Source of the DNA: Rotaria socialis
Lineage: Eukaryota; Rotifera; Eurotatoria; Philodinida; Philodinidae
Direction of reading: 5' to 3'
Assembly (NCBI GenBank): GCA_905331475.1
Contig: CAJNYU010000169.1
Location: 1-64,000, forward strand
Length of the DNA: 64,000 bases
A program made the position numbers and the translations under genes. Below are positions 35,461 to 47,539 of the stretch, piece after piece. Every line of letters begins with the position of its first letter. Position 1 is the stretch's first letter. The notes beneath the pieces are model-generated. The model saw only the letters and a list, made by a program, of their open reading frames with translations. It did not search any database and was not told the origin of the DNA.

Positions 35461-36039
35461 GTCTGAACAAATCGACTCTTTTAATATTCTATATAGAAAT
35501 GGGTGACAGTAGATTCTTCTTCGGTTAATAAGTACAATTAAGAAATGTTGACATTAAAATCTAATATTGAATCACTCGAACTAATTTTCTCAAAGTTCTA
35601 AAAGATAATGTTTTTCTCATCGTTTCTTCATTAATAATTCATTGTTGACAATATTTACAAATAAAATATTTATACACAGAAGCAAAGAGAGCAATTATGT
35701 TTTTTCAACTGAGAGAAAAATCCTTGCTTTTTAGCTCGTCCAATATGATCTAGAATAAACAATTCATTTTTTTATTATTATTTTCCTCTCATCTAGATAT
35801 CTTCAATAATCTACTTAATTGATATTCAACAATCGACAATGGAAGAAAAGCTCCCAGCACAATTGTTGCCACATTAAAATGTGAAATATGGTTAAATTGT
35901 TTTTCTGGAACTTATCTGTCACGGTCTGCAAGGAAAGAAGATTCGAATTTCTACCCTATCACTGTAAACAAGAAAATCGAATTTGATTTTTTCCTCGTCA
36001 TGAAGCATTTATACTTGATGGTGGAAATAAAATCCAATA

Positions 36040-36262
36040 CAATATAAGCAAATAAAAAAATAAAATAAAATACCATATGAAAAAATAAAATAACAAGCAT
36101 TGCGGACTAAAACAAAATAAAAAATCAAACAAAAAAAGATGACAGAATAGAAGCTAAAATAAAATAAAAACTAAAGTAGAGCAATAATTAACAAAAAATA
36201 AGAACTAAAAAAAAGAGAACTTTAAAGGAAATAAAAAATAAATAAAATGAAAAAAAAGATTT
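36040..36262. repeat. A-rich low-complexity tract
   Basis: About 220 bases dominated by AAATAAAATA-like units on the plus strand. No gene. Confidence 0.6.
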
Positions 36263-36653
36263 AACAACTCCTAATAGCGAGTTGAAGAAAATAATGATTG
36301 TTTAACATTATACCTACTGACTTATATACTAGACAGGGCAAGGACTAGGTGACGGTCTTTGTTTCGATAATCTTGGAAGAAATAGAATCAATTTTTTCGT
36401 TTTTAAAAATTCTCAATCGATATTCTATAAAATCAGAACTGATTTTCAAATGGTCTGAAATCTATTGTGGATTTTCCACTTTATAGAAAAATGATACCTT
36501 TTGAAATTCCAATTGAATTTCTATAAATGGGAAAATCAAGTATTTTCAATTTGTTCAAAATTCAACGAATAAATCATCAAGCTTTAAAAATGCTTCACCT
36601 TATTTGAGATCGATTTTCGAATTTATAGAATTTGAAAAAAATTACAATGTATA

Positions 36654-37202
36654 CACACTAAATAAAAATGCGTCGGCTGTATGTGCCGTGAATTTTTGCG
36701 TCGCATTTTTAATTTAAAAAATGTGTCGTATATTTGTCGCGTTCTGCCAGTCGACTAGTCGTTCACCATTTTGTTATGAACATACAGCGACATATAAGCA
36801 ATATCGTTGAATGCATGGAAGATAAATTTTCGAAATAAAATTTTCTTTGGAATCGATTCTTGATTACTTTATAATCAAGGAATTGCCATCCCGATCCATG
36901 ATCCGGGAAGAACTACACTGGATAGTCTGATAGGAATCGAACCAATTCCAAATCAGCCAGATCTTAGGATCTAATCAGATTGAATGTTCAAAAAATAAAG
37001 AGATATGTGTAATTAAATTTTAAAAAATATCGAAATATGCGTTTCAAAAACAACCAATGAAAATGTGTCGGATGTGTTGTGAAAAATGCCTCGTGGTCTT
37101 GCTGAGCAGAATGTGGCGCAACGAGCACCTCATGTCGTGCTCGAATGTGTCGTGCTCGGTGTAGCAGTTTACGACACATCCGACACATTTTTACTTAGAG
37201 TG
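36654..37202. mobile_element. 549-bp Tc1/mariner-like MITE
   Basis: Ends are inverted repeats: left CACACTAAATAAAAATGCGT; the right end, reverse-complemented, reads CACTCTAAGTAAAAATGTGT. Both are flanked by TA within a GTATA/TATAC context. GTGTCG/CGACAC motifs recur inside both ends. The 66-codon ORF at 36988-37188 is repeat sequence read through. No transposase. Confidence 0.6.
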
Positions 37203-37630
37203 TATACTTCAACACTCCTTTTCGATCGTATTTTAAGAAGGTAAAGGAAACGAAAGAAAAATAATTTCATTCGCGCATGCGTAGTCGTTATTTTGAAGTG
37301 AAAGTGACTAAAATATAGAGAATGTTTTTAATCATACGAGAATTATTCTAACGGAGTTGTTTGTATGAAATCAGATAGATTAACTTAATATCACACTTGG
37401 TTTAAATAATTTCTCAATACGATTTTCTTGAAATTTTATGGTTATTCAAATACATAGAGGATGCATAGGATAGGATAGGTACCGAGTCAGATGAGCAACA
37501 AAAAATAACGCGCTAAAAGAACTTGAAATTTCAGCGAAAAAAAAAGTGAAAATGTGAGTTTTTATGAATTTTTTCTTTTAAATTTTGACATGTTTTGACG
37601 AGTTCTTTTTCTGTTTGTTTGTCTGAATGA

Positions 37631-37703
37631 GCTGGGTGTGGGTGTGGCGTTATGGGGGTGCAGCTGCGCATAAACACGGAAAGATCACTATTCACCCACA
37701 CCC
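37631..37703. repeat. TGTGGG inverted-repeat element, copy 9
   Basis: Left arm GGGTGTGGGTGTGGCGT, right arm TTCACCCACACCC, about 40 bases apart, with an internal GGGGGTGCAGCTGCGC. Confidence 0.65.
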
Positions 37704-37971
37704 TTGATACAACAATTGATTACTATAGGTATGCAGCAGTGTTGATTCAAATTGAATTTTTACATTTTCAATCAATTGTATTATTGATTGAAATATGTCA
37801 TCTACTTCATTAGTTATCAGTATCGTTTTGGATGATATGATCACTTATAAAGATAATATTCAATCAATCGAATGCTATTAGATCATGGGGCGACATGAAG
37901 AGAAAACGAGAAAATTTCATTTGTTTCAAACTGATCTAATTCAACTTGATTCACCAAATAAATGAGGATAT

Positions 37972-38039
37972 GAGCGTGGATGGATATTGACTGAACGCTT
38001 AACAACGCTCCACTGTACCTACACCCACACCCACACTCC
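37972..38039. repeat. TGTGGG inverted-repeat element, copy 10
   Basis: Left arm GAGCGTGGATGG, right arm CCTACACCCACACCCACAC. Lies about 70 bases beyond the 3' end of the MFS gene. Confidence 0.6.
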
Positions 38040-38104
38040 ATTCATTCGATAAAAAACATGGATAAGATGTTTACTTATTTTTGATGCACTACTGAATACT
38101 TTGT

Positions 38105-39952
38105 TCATGTCTCATTTATTTCCAACTTGATACTTCTGGTTTTATAAAATACGAATGTTGTGTCTATCGTTAATATCACTATAGCTGTAACCAGATAGTA
38201 GGCCATCAGTCTCCCGGTTAAAATCTTCCAGCCGAGAGACTGCTCGGCAAATGCAGCTGCAAAGAATGATATCGTTATACTAAGCATTGTAATCGCTTCG
38301 TATATTGAATGTACTTTTGGTTTTTCTTCCGGTTTGTGAGATTTCATTAGCAATGCTGATGAGGCTACGTACCCAAAGTTCCATCCAATACCAACAAAAA
38401 TCAAACCTACATTGAAAGAACTAATTGCCATATTACGTTGAAGTAATAGTGCTCCTATCAATTGAGTAACAAGACCAGCAACCATAAGTAGTCGACTACC
38501 ACACCAGTTACATAGAGTTCCAGAAAAAAACGATGGAACAAACATGCCTAATAGATGGCATTCGATAGCTGTTATTACTTGACGAAAACTGTAACCAAAA
38601 CCAGTCATCGCTAAAGGTGTAGCCGACATTTGAACAGACATTGATGACCATGATACGAAGCCAATAAAAATGGCAACAAGAAATGTTCGTTGACCAGCTA
38701 TTACGAATATTGAACGACCGTCTAGACCAGAGTTACTGTTTCTTGTCGTTGATGATGAACTCGGTATAAGTGCAGCATATTTTGTGCTCATGTCGGGAAA
38801 CTGGATTATTGTCATAAGGAATAGAAGTAGCAAGAATTCGCCTAATGTTGCTATATAAGCCCCGCAGTATGGTTTTGACAACATGTTTACTGTATGTGTA
38901 GCAATTTCTGGCCTAGAGTAAAACCAAATTAGTATAGATAGAAATGCTTCTGACGATATCTATCTGCTTCTATCAGTGCGACTACCGTTCATGGCGAAAT
39001 AACACGAGTAAGATCTCAACATATTTGTCACTGCAACTGAAGTACTTCTGATAGTGCACTTCAGTCGCTATATGCTTAATGACGATCGTTGGTAGTCTTA
39101 TGTGCTTTTCAATGTGCTATTTATTCATTGTCAAAACTGCTGTGAGTCATGGTGGAACTATCAAAAGAGCTTGCGAGAGGTAAGTTCCGTTTTAAGTAAT
39201 GTCGGAGGTGAGAGTTTTCTCAACTTAAAATATATGAAGAATTTTAGTAGACATTCAATGATCTATCTAATCAGAAATATTCAGTTATTTTGTGGTCTTT
39301 CCTAAAAATGAACAGATTTTTGCTCTGTTCGATGTACATATTTTGACAAACAAATAATTATGGTAAGCATGAGCCTACCCGAGTATTGTAGAGAAGCAAC
39401 CGCCAGCTATGACCATTGCTATGGCTTTTGGAGCAAATTCTTGCGTCGAAAACTGCAATGCTACCAGGCGATAGTACAATGTGCACGGCAATTGTCCACC
39501 TAAAAATCCAGAACTCACAATTAACAACCAATAGAGCTTATACCATGCTGCTACAATGCTTAGTCCAGCTCCGATGGAGCCCATAAGAGCACCAAAATAA
39601 AATGGTCGTCGGTATCCAAACCGAGCTATTGCACGGGGCAAAAATATAGATGAAACGGTACCAATTAAAAGCATTACGCCGATAGGTATCGTCGCCAGAT
39701 TTGAATCGGTAAAACTTTTAGCCGCCACTGTTGTCGTGCTTACTTGAATATAATTTATGGCTTGACCGAGACTCCATGAACATGACAATAGAAATACATT
39801 CCATAACATTTTCCGGAACAACGGATCAGTCCATCGAGCGTGAAGACCATTTAGCGACCAAAACGATGGTAATTGAACATCAGTTGGATTCTGTTGTTGT
39901 TGTTCAATATGAACTGATTCATCATGTCGTGGAATGCCAATTTTTGCGAGAG
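38105..39952 (-). CDS. Major facilitator superfamily transporter, at least two exons
   Basis: Exon 39952-39379 encodes a polar N-terminal stretch (HIEQQQQNPTDVQLPSFWSL) and the first transmembrane segments, including MFS motif A-like RFGYRRPFYFGALMG. A 466-bp intron (39378-38913, GTAGGC..CTCTAG) joins ILG|PEIATHTVNM, and exon 38912-38105 encodes the remaining helices (CGAYIATLGEFLLLLFLMTI; TFLVAIFIGFVSWSSMSVQM) to a TAA-type stop. MFS proteins carry small solutes across membranes by proton or gradient coupling; the substrate is not evident. The exon starting at 39952 lacks an ATG in frame, so a short upstream exon is missing from this model. ATG 39821 is an alternative but would drop the conserved-looking N-terminal segment. 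Confidence 0.65.
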
Positions 39953-41041
39953 CTGAATCAAAAGGACGTATTATTCAGATTATTCGAATAGCACAAAGAA
40001 CAAAACTCTGATCATTTATTCAGAAATTTTAATAATAATCTTGATTATTCTTATCTATAGAATCTGCATATTTTATTTTATACTCAATTTAGTATGTGAT
40101 ATTGTATTCTGTATTTTTCATTTACTGTTCGTTCGATTTCTAACGATGAAAATAAATCTTTGAAAACATGAATTTCTTACCTTAATAAACATTTTCTGAT
40201 TAAAACTGTGAAATTTTTCATAATTGTTAACTAGTTTTTCAATTGCTGTTTAGAAACGCTGTTACTCTGCCATTTTAAGGATCATTGGCGACTTTTCATG
40301 TAATTTTTTATATTCAACGCCGCTCTACACCGAACATCCACATAAAAACAATCAAAAATCCGATATATCTGAACGAATAACAACGGTAAACATGCAAGAT
40401 GCAGAGTGGGATGCTCACATTTGATATTTGTAAAAATGTTCTTCCTTTTAATATGACATTCCATATTTCAACGGTTGTATCCTCAAGTTAAGTCTCTGAT
40501 ATTGAAATATATAAAATGGTCAAGCTATAGTCCTTATTTCCATACTACTGAAACAGTATGAATATGAAATTTTATCAGCAAAACGAAGTTTAAAAGAATT
40601 CAAACATTATAATGTGAACTATATTAACATAGAATATATTCAAATGGACAAATGAGGTGCTTTGTTGGTTTGACATTTTGAATATCGGATTCTCGCCGTC
40701 ACTCCACTCTCGTGGTTGAATGAATTATGTGAATTAGATGCAGTTTTTAATGTAAGACAAGCTACATATGTAAAAACAATTTGAAACTCAATATTGATAC
40801 TAAGAGAAAGTAGTCAATACGATGATTGAATTGTAAAATTTTAAGAAAATTACAATGACTCGTACATGTTTCCAGCTACCTAAAGTTAAAGTGGCCGAAC
40901 AGCTCGTAAAGCTCTTTAGGGAGATAAGAAACAATGGGCTCTTTTCTGGAGAAGTTTGCTACATAATCCTATCATGAAGATTTTTAAGAAATCTGCGTTG
41001 GTTCTGACTATTTTTTCTATCGTTCATTCAACTTCTGAAAC
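39953..41041. other. Interval upstream of the MFS gene
   Basis: Probably contains the missing first MFS exon. A candidate ATG near 40.22 kb on the minus strand is followed by a GTAAGA donor, but its phase does not fit the next exon. Nothing else recognised. Confidence 0.3.
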
Positions 41042-41320
41042 TTAACTATTTAAATCATGAAGAGTAGCACTGGATTCAACCACTCGTTGTCTTGTCGTAT
41101 TAGTGTCTTTCAAATCTTCTATTTCACCACGTTTTAATGTTACTGCGTCTTGAGAGCGTACATTGTCACTGATGGATGCCATGATTGGTACTTCGTTCTG
41201 TGTATCACTGTACAATGTCGTAGGATGACATGATTCAATATTGATTACTATGGTGTTTTCAGAATTGCTACATTTATCTGCGACATCGGATTCGACGACT
41301 TGGTTCGTAGATATGTTCAT
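41042..41320 (-). CDS. Possible terminal exon, polar unrecognised protein
   Basis: 92 codons, Ser/Thr/Asp-rich and hydrophilic (e.g. KRGEIEDLKDTNTTRQRVVE), like a cytoplasmic tail. Directly upstream, at 41321-41388, a candidate 60-70 bp intron ends in CATTTCTAG. Upstream exons could not be assigned. Could equally be a chance ORF. Confidence 0.25.
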   Translation of the reverse strand: MNISTNQVVESDVADKCSNSENTIVINIESCHPTTLYSDTQNEVPIMASISDNVRSQDAVTLKRGEIEDLKDTNTTRQRVVESSATLHDLNS

Positions 41321-41899
41321 CTAGAAATGAGATAGGAATGTGTTCATCGTCTTTTTTTCTATTTTCTATCGCATGTACAAAAGAATTACCTCGTCTGCAG
41401 CAAAATGATTTCAGTTTCACATAAAGAAATGTGCTTAATAACGATGATAAAAATGTTTGTTGTTGATTCTTGGATGCAGTACAACAATGAAGAATCATTT
41501 CGACCTCTTATCTCTTCTGTGTTTGCCTTGTATTCTAATGGTATACGTAAAATGATACTTTATAAACATAAAAAAAACGCTGTGGCATCAGAAGACAACA
41601 AGATTAGAGTAGATTTAGTATCCTTACCTTTCGGTGTGGGGTGAGGATCAAATAAATGTGGAAACTTCGGATTTCATCCGAAAGTTATGTGTACTGAAAA
41701 AAGTGCATGGGATATATGAGTCATTCTAGAATGTCTGAACACCAAAATTATCATGAGAAACTAGGCAATTTGATTTCTGGATGCAGTTTTTGTGCATTTT
41801 GAGACGTTTTTCAGGCGATGTTTCATCAGAAAGCTACGGTTTAGCTCAAAACCAATATCAGATTCGGAATCAGCGTTAAAAACTGAGTCGATTTATACA

Positions 41900-42180
41900 T
41901 GTTGTGAATAATTCTGAGAAAGATTTATTTTTTGAAAAAAATTCCCTGTACTCCTCCTCAGGGATGGCCTGGTCAAAAATGACAATTTTTTCGATAATTC
42001 AACCATTTCTTGAGGGATTCTTCTCATCTTCGAACTCGACTGAGATATTCATGAGATTGAACTGTGTGGAAAATTTCATCACGATCTGACTCTCCTTTCG
42101 CAAGTTATCGTGCCTACGGCCGGACGGCCGGCCGGACACACTGACCGGTTCTAGAGTGTACTCACTTTTTGAGTACACAA
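41900..42180. repeat. Dispersed-repeat-like tail with GC palindrome and hairpin
   Basis: Contains a GC-rich block near 42115-42136 made of GGCCGGAC units, in sharp contrast to its surroundings. After it, GTGTACTC (42156-42163) and GAGTACAC (42171-42178) form a perfect 8-bp hairpin with a 7-base loop. The overall look is of the end of an old mobile element; the class is unknown. Confidence 0.4.
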
Positions 42181-42367
42181 AAAGGATGGTTTGAAATGCT
42201 TTGCTTGAATGGTATAACTTGTAATGATGATGGTGAAATGTTTTCATTAGTAGTAAAAACAAATTTTTCTATTCGTTTTATTTACGCATTTTTTTAGCTT
42301 GACAAATCAATATCATGTTGTTGTCGAATAAAACGTTTCTTATTAAGTATTAATAAATTGTTACCTT

Positions 42368-42430
42368 GAGAGTGTGGGTGTAGATTAGTTCATCAGGGCA
42401 ATACCCGCACCAGCCCAACCACCCACACCC
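42368..42430. repeat. TGTGGG inverted-repeat element, copy 11
   Basis: Left arm GAGAGTGTGGGTGTAG, right arm CCAACCACCCACACCC with an additional CCCGCACC inside. Confidence 0.65.
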
Positions 42431-44081
42431 AGAACATAATCCTGATTGATTTCCGGTTTGATCCATACTCTAGATTTCTTGTCCAACTAAATGCTAGCAT
42501 AGTTTTCTTTTAAAAGTATGCGAAAGACCAGAAAACTATACAATTGTATGAAAAAACAATTAGTCAATATTCACAGGCAATTAGCTGGTATATCATCTTC
42601 ACTGCTCTTGATAGCTGAATGCAAATAACTAATTCGTTCATCAACGAACGACTTAAAAAAAAGTATTTACACGATAATACGATTCTACTACTGTTTTTCA
42701 TTTAAGCTTAAGAGTATATGGAAAACTATTGCAGCTCTATATCTTACTCATCCGCTCGGTTGAAACAAAAGGCAACCATGTATTAATGCGATCATTAGTA
42801 ATGTTTAAGATACACCAAAATTAGTAACAGTGGCACTGTAATGCCATACAGGAAGTTTTCTTATCGTATGTATCAGTTGTATTGATACTCGTTTAAAAAA
42901 ATGCGAATGAATCTTTTTTGACAGAAACACGAATGAAAATTTAAGTTTTCGAAACTTTTCAATGAACATTTTTAGAATCAAACCTATCTAGTACGGGTTT
43001 TAGAGTAAATTTTCAATAATCCAGTAGAAATTTAAACTTTTAAGAAACGATCTTCATAGTGGGAAAGATTAAGATGAACAATATGTATTCTAGTCGATCC
43101 TCCAATAAAATTTCCTAGAAAAATCTGTAAAAAAAAGTACACTTTTATCCTTTGTTCCAAGGGGGACAAAGCTTATTGCCGTCAAAGCAATCATGAATTT
43201 ATTTCCTATTATAGGATGATTGCCATTGTGCCGCATAATGAAAACTAAATGCAGTATCAAATGCACCCAGAGCCCATCGTCTGATACTCAAAAAACCGAC
43301 AGCAATCAATGACAATCTTCACCATCAAAAAATCAGCTTCTCTTCACAGATATTAATACCGATCTAAAACACGATTATCATCTTGCTCCGTGATGACAAC
43401 GAAAAGTGTACCGAGAAACAAACTGGTGATGAAAACACAGATAGCAATTAAAGACAATACTGAAATATTATGATGATGATTGCAATATATTACTTTCAAA
43501 CAGAAACTCATAATTGAATTGTGATGCTTACAACTCTGCAAAACGGGCGGTGTCAAATCGATCCACAAGATAGTCCTATTTCAAAATCGTTTCGTCACTG
43601 TCGCTGGGAATTTATGTTGTCTGCTTTAAGGCAATACACGGCTTGATACAAATGGACGATTTTCATGGACGCTTCATCGTGTATTCAATGAAATAGGTCA
43701 ATAGCCTTCCGATACCACGTCTCTCCTTCACGTTACAGCATAAAGTACCTGTGATCACTACGTCAGTCCAATCGGAAAGTGTCATTGTTTTCAAGATAGA
43801 TTTACTTAATTTACCGAAAGCTACAAAACTGTAAAAAAATCTGTACCAGAGAGACAAGCATAGTCCGTAGACGCGAGTTACTTGAAATATATGCATATTT
43901 AAAATAAAATTATTAATGCTCATGTTCTCTCTTTAAAAATTTAATGCAACATGTCTAATACAGACGATTCGAGAGATGTGTTTGCTCTTGATTTTTTACG
44001 ATTATTCTATGGTAAAACGACTTTGATACTTTGCCGACTGAGTTAATAGTCAATTGCTAGTTGTGTCTAAGTGATAAAATG
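42431..44081. other. Gene-poor interval
   Basis: Minus-strand ORF 43353-43568 has one hydrophobic helix (VLSLIAICVFITSLFLG) and might be the last exon of a membrane protein. ORF 43663-43923 is unrecognised. Neither is supported enough to call. Confidence 0.3.
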
Positions 44082-44396
44082 TTAGGACATTGAAAACAAA
44101 ACAAATCTTGTTGTTCTTACATGAAGTTGTGTTGAATCACAAAGAAGAACATGAGGTATGTCATTTTGCTTGATAAGCACTGATATTTCTATGAGAGTAT
44201 GTAAGATAAACTCACGGTAAATATGAATCGATCGTATTAAAATCCTCACCAGTAAAGCCGAGAACAATACCCTCGATATTCTGTTCATCGTTCAAATGTT
44301 GAGTTACTTTTAAAAAAGTTTGTTTCGATTCTTCAGTGACTATCTCGAATGATAATTCATTCATAATAATATCATTCACTCGCATGATTTCTTCTT
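44082..44396 (-). pseudogene. Aspartate/glutamate racemase remnant
   Basis: The first block (44396 to ~44225) reads VNDIIMNELSFEIVTEESKQ then EGIVLGFTGE, matching the C-terminal half of Asp/Glu racemases, where the second catalytic cysteine lies in LGCTE. Here the Cys is replaced by Phe and a Gly is added. The second block, in another frame, reads VLIKQNDIPHVLLCDSTQLH and ends at stop 44082-44084, matching the family's C-terminal D-T/S-T..H segment. The N-terminal half is absent, and the remnant starts exactly at the inner edge of a TGTGGG element. Frame change near 44180-44235. Racemases of this type interconvert L- and D-amino acids; this copy cannot be active. Confidence 0.55.
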
Positions 44397-44439
44397 GAGG
44401 GTGTGAGTGTTTGCAACAGGATAACACCCACGCCCGACC
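44397..44439. repeat. TGTGGG inverted-repeat element, copy 12
   Basis: Left arm GAGGGTGTGAGTGTT, right arm AACACCCACGCCC, about 12 bases apart. It abuts the racemase remnant. A lone right arm (ACCCACGCCCACACCCTC) lies 200 bases further at 44643-44660. Confidence 0.6.
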
Positions 44440-44890
44440 AAGTATGCTTCATTTGCCTGCCTGTATAATATGCAATCGGTGTACATAGAAACGCATGTAA
44501 AATTTTTCGCGAAAAAATTCTTGCCAAAGATAGATTTCACTATTACTCATTAAAAATTACAATGAATATCCCGATTAATGACAGTGTTTATTCCGGCGTA
44601 GCTTTATTTAATGAGAAATGTGAAGCCTATATCCGCATCCGTACCCACGCCCACACCCTCAAAATAGGATTTATGCATGCTGAGATAGTTGCCATTATTT
44701 TGGTTCACCCGGCATATATAAATATATGAAGAAGATGTCAACAAGATAAAGTCTATAAAACCTTTCTATATTTATATAAATTGACACTAAAAACACTAAA
44801 AAAATTGCATTTGAATTGGTTCTGTTGTACATTTATCGTTGCAATGTTAATATACAGCAATTGCCGGATACGATTTCCTTCTTATTTTTC

Positions 44891-45274
44891 TTATTTTTTA
44901 AATACGTAACGAACTTCAAATTTGCTCGTCCACATAAGCCTTGTTCGCATCGTTTGGTCAGTTGAACTTGTTTGACAACGATCCATTCCTTTTTTTTTGT
45001 TAAGAAATTGAATATAATCATTCGTTAAAAAAATTCTCGGACGCAGAATATCTTTTTCAATGATGCATACCTTCTGAATTGAGGGCCATGTTTTGGCGAC
45101 ACTTATTTTTAATAATTTTGACCGAAATTTTTCTCCAGTTTTATTTGCAAATAATGACTTCTTATCTGTTTGACTGATTTTGCTTGTCCAAGATGAACCA
45201 CGGAATCGATCATGCATTAATTCAGAGCGTTTAATGACAATTTTTAACAACTTCGTTTTGAATCGACGAGTCAT
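44891..45274 (-). CDS. Basic 127-codon ORF, unrecognised
   Basis: Lys/Arg-rich protein (MTRRFKTKLLKIVIKRSEL at the start) with no signal peptide or TM. It is divergent from the small plus-strand ORF at 45432, with a 157-base gap that could hold a shared promoter. No known motif. Confidence 0.3.
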   Translation of the reverse strand: MTRRFKTKLLKIVIKRSELMHDRFRGSSWTSKISQTDKKSLFANKTGEKFRSKLLKISVAKTWPSIQKVCIIEKDILRPRIFLTNDYIQFLNKKKGMDRCQTSSTDQTMRTRLMWTSKFEVRYVFKK

Positions 45275-45431
45275 AATGTATCTAATATTGTGTCAGGACC
45301 TTCTAGGATTTCGTTTTCGCACAAATGTGAAACTATGCTAATCACCTATCACTTTGATATGTAGACGTAAACAATAATCTCTTTTTTTTCTTTGAAGATT
45401 CGTTAGAGAGTATATCATATATCGAATAGAA

Positions 45432-45605
45432 ATGGATCAATCAAACTTAGCAAGGTCAAATGTCGAATACAATGAATGGGGCGAAGAGGGGGTAGCAGTT
45501 AAATCACACCCTTTCTATCGAAAACAGACAAGTAGAAAGCAAGATTATATGTCTGTCTTAGCAAAGATTAATCAAGAAGAAACAGAACAATACTTTGTTC
45601 GTTGA
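45432..45605 (+). CDS. 57-aa polar ORF, unrecognised
   Basis: ATG 45432 to TGA 45603-45605. Hydrophilic, with balanced composition (VEYNEWGEEGVAVKSHPFYR). Too short to judge alone; its divergent pairing with the 45274 ORF makes it worth noting. Confidence 0.3.
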   Translation: MDQSNLARSNVEYNEWGEEGVAVKSHPFYRKQTSRKQDYMSVLAKINQEETEQYFVR

Positions 45606-45650
45606 GTTTTTATTACTTTAATATAAAAAACAAACAACTTTAGCCCTTGC

Positions 45651-45800
45651 CCACCCTCCCCTTTCTCTTATTCTCTCTCCGTCTTGCCCCTTTCTCTTTT
45701 TCTCTCCATTTTGCCCCCTTTTCTTTTTCGTTCTCCCAGTTCGCCCCTTTCTCTTTTTCTCTCTCCGCGGCCCCTTATTTCCCCCTGGCCCTTTCACCCC
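45651..45800. repeat. Pyrimidine minisatellite
   Basis: About four imperfect copies of a ~35-bp unit built on GCCCCTTTCTCTTTTTCTCTC, all pyrimidine-rich on the plus strand. The ORF across it is repeat-driven. Confidence 0.6.
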
Positions 45801-47539
45801 TCAAGGTCTATTATTTTCGTTCCTTCGTCATGCCAATATGCTGCATTTGTATAGTATGTACAGTTGATAAAAAGATTCTACCTTGTTGAAGATATAGATA
45901 GTTCTTGGCACAGCTATGATTCAAAAATTTTCTTTTTGAATAAACAAAATCAGTTCACAACAAATAAACTTTTCTCCTAATTATAAAAAGGAAATTTATG
46001 TAAGGCGAATATCTCACGCAGAATTGCGCATCTCCATAAAAGTGATAGTGGTGCGTCTTGTATTCGTTATCATGGAGATGTTCAGCGTTGATCTCAAGTA
46101 TATTCTAGGATCCAAAATTATCGACACAACATCGGGTTTGCTCAACAAAGGCAAAACTTCAGTTTTTTTTCTTCTCTTTATTATTACTGTTCTCGTATAA
46201 TGTCAGATTTAACTCATGTTCTAATATATAAGATGATGATCGAAATCAGCAATTACACAAGAACAAAATAGAAATTCTTCTTTTTCATTGAAACATAACT
46301 AAATTCATTTTAACGATAATGTCTTTTCATTTTATTCCTGTAACACGAATGATGAAAGAAGCTAAAGCATATTTTAAGGATTTTCACATTGAACGCTCAC
46401 TCGTTAACATTACATTTACCTCTTAGATCATCCATGTTCTCTTCTCGGTGCTCTTCTCATTAAGAATCAATTCAATCTAGTGAGAGAAAAAGCAAGGATA
46501 ATATATAAAAGAAATAAAGCATGAAGGAATGCGCATTGAATAAAAGATATAGATAAGAGCAAAATGAGTCAAAGAATATAACATGCCTCATCACCGACAG
46601 AAAGATGGATCCATACACATTATAAAGAGGACAGAAAAAAAATGAATCAGATTAAGACGAACAATACATCAAGTTAAAAAAAGTGCTCAAATACGACGGA
46701 TAAACAACTTTGTGGGCGATATCGAAATGTTCAATCTATTTATTGTCCGATAAAATTTGCGAGAATGACGAAAAGTACGAATGGTGAACAAAGGAGAAAG
46801 AAAGAAAATGATGAAAATTCAAGGTGTAATCGTCGAGAGAACGGATGAATATGATTATTGAAGAAACGTACAAGGACGAAAGCTTGAGAAAAATTTTCTG
46901 GAAGAATGTCGACCATGATCACTAATCTCGACAGGCAGAAACACAATTGAATGCAGAAAGAACGATGCATAATCATGAGCGTGAAATGTCACGTACTAGA
47001 AAAAATTACTGATAACACACCGAGTGTCCAAATGAAAAAAAAGTGTGAGGACATTGTGCAACAAGTTAAATTCAGAGTGACTTCTTGAAGAGAATGATAC
47101 CATAGTCGACTGGCTGAAAATTCAAGTTGATCAATGGAGGTGAGTTTGTCGAATTTAAACATACCTGCTGCATGCTTACTATGCATAGAACAGAGATTCT
47201 ATTTACAATTTTCTTATATTGCTATTGCAGGTTGTCGAAGTGCATTATTCAGCTGCATCGTACAGTCTGGTATCAAAATAGATTTTTTTTTGTATATCAA
47301 TTGTGCATATTTTTTATCAAGATTAATTATATTGTGACTATACTATTTTTCTTACTTGAATATTGTCTTGGATTTAAATATATGTTTCTTGGTTTAACAA
47401 TAATCGAATAGATGAAATCGAAAAATAGTAATTTGGATTTTTTGTTATGATCTAAACTCTTCCGATTTTCATTAGCTTCAACGTTTCTTGATCAAAACTT
47501 CATTTTGTAGGAGGAGCAGATGACTCGTAGACCCAATGT
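45801..47539. other. Gene-poor interval
   Basis: Minus-strand ORFs 46740-46976 and 46989-47186 are hydrophobic and separated by a TTTTTTCTAG acceptor-like site, so they could be scraps of a membrane-protein gene. Plus-strand ORFs at 47127-47411 overlap them. Not resolved. Confidence 0.3.

Noticed and set aside
46740..47186. Two hydrophobic minus-strand ORFs as a receptor gene
   Set aside because: No motif and no clean splice model; overlapping plus-strand ORFs are equally open.
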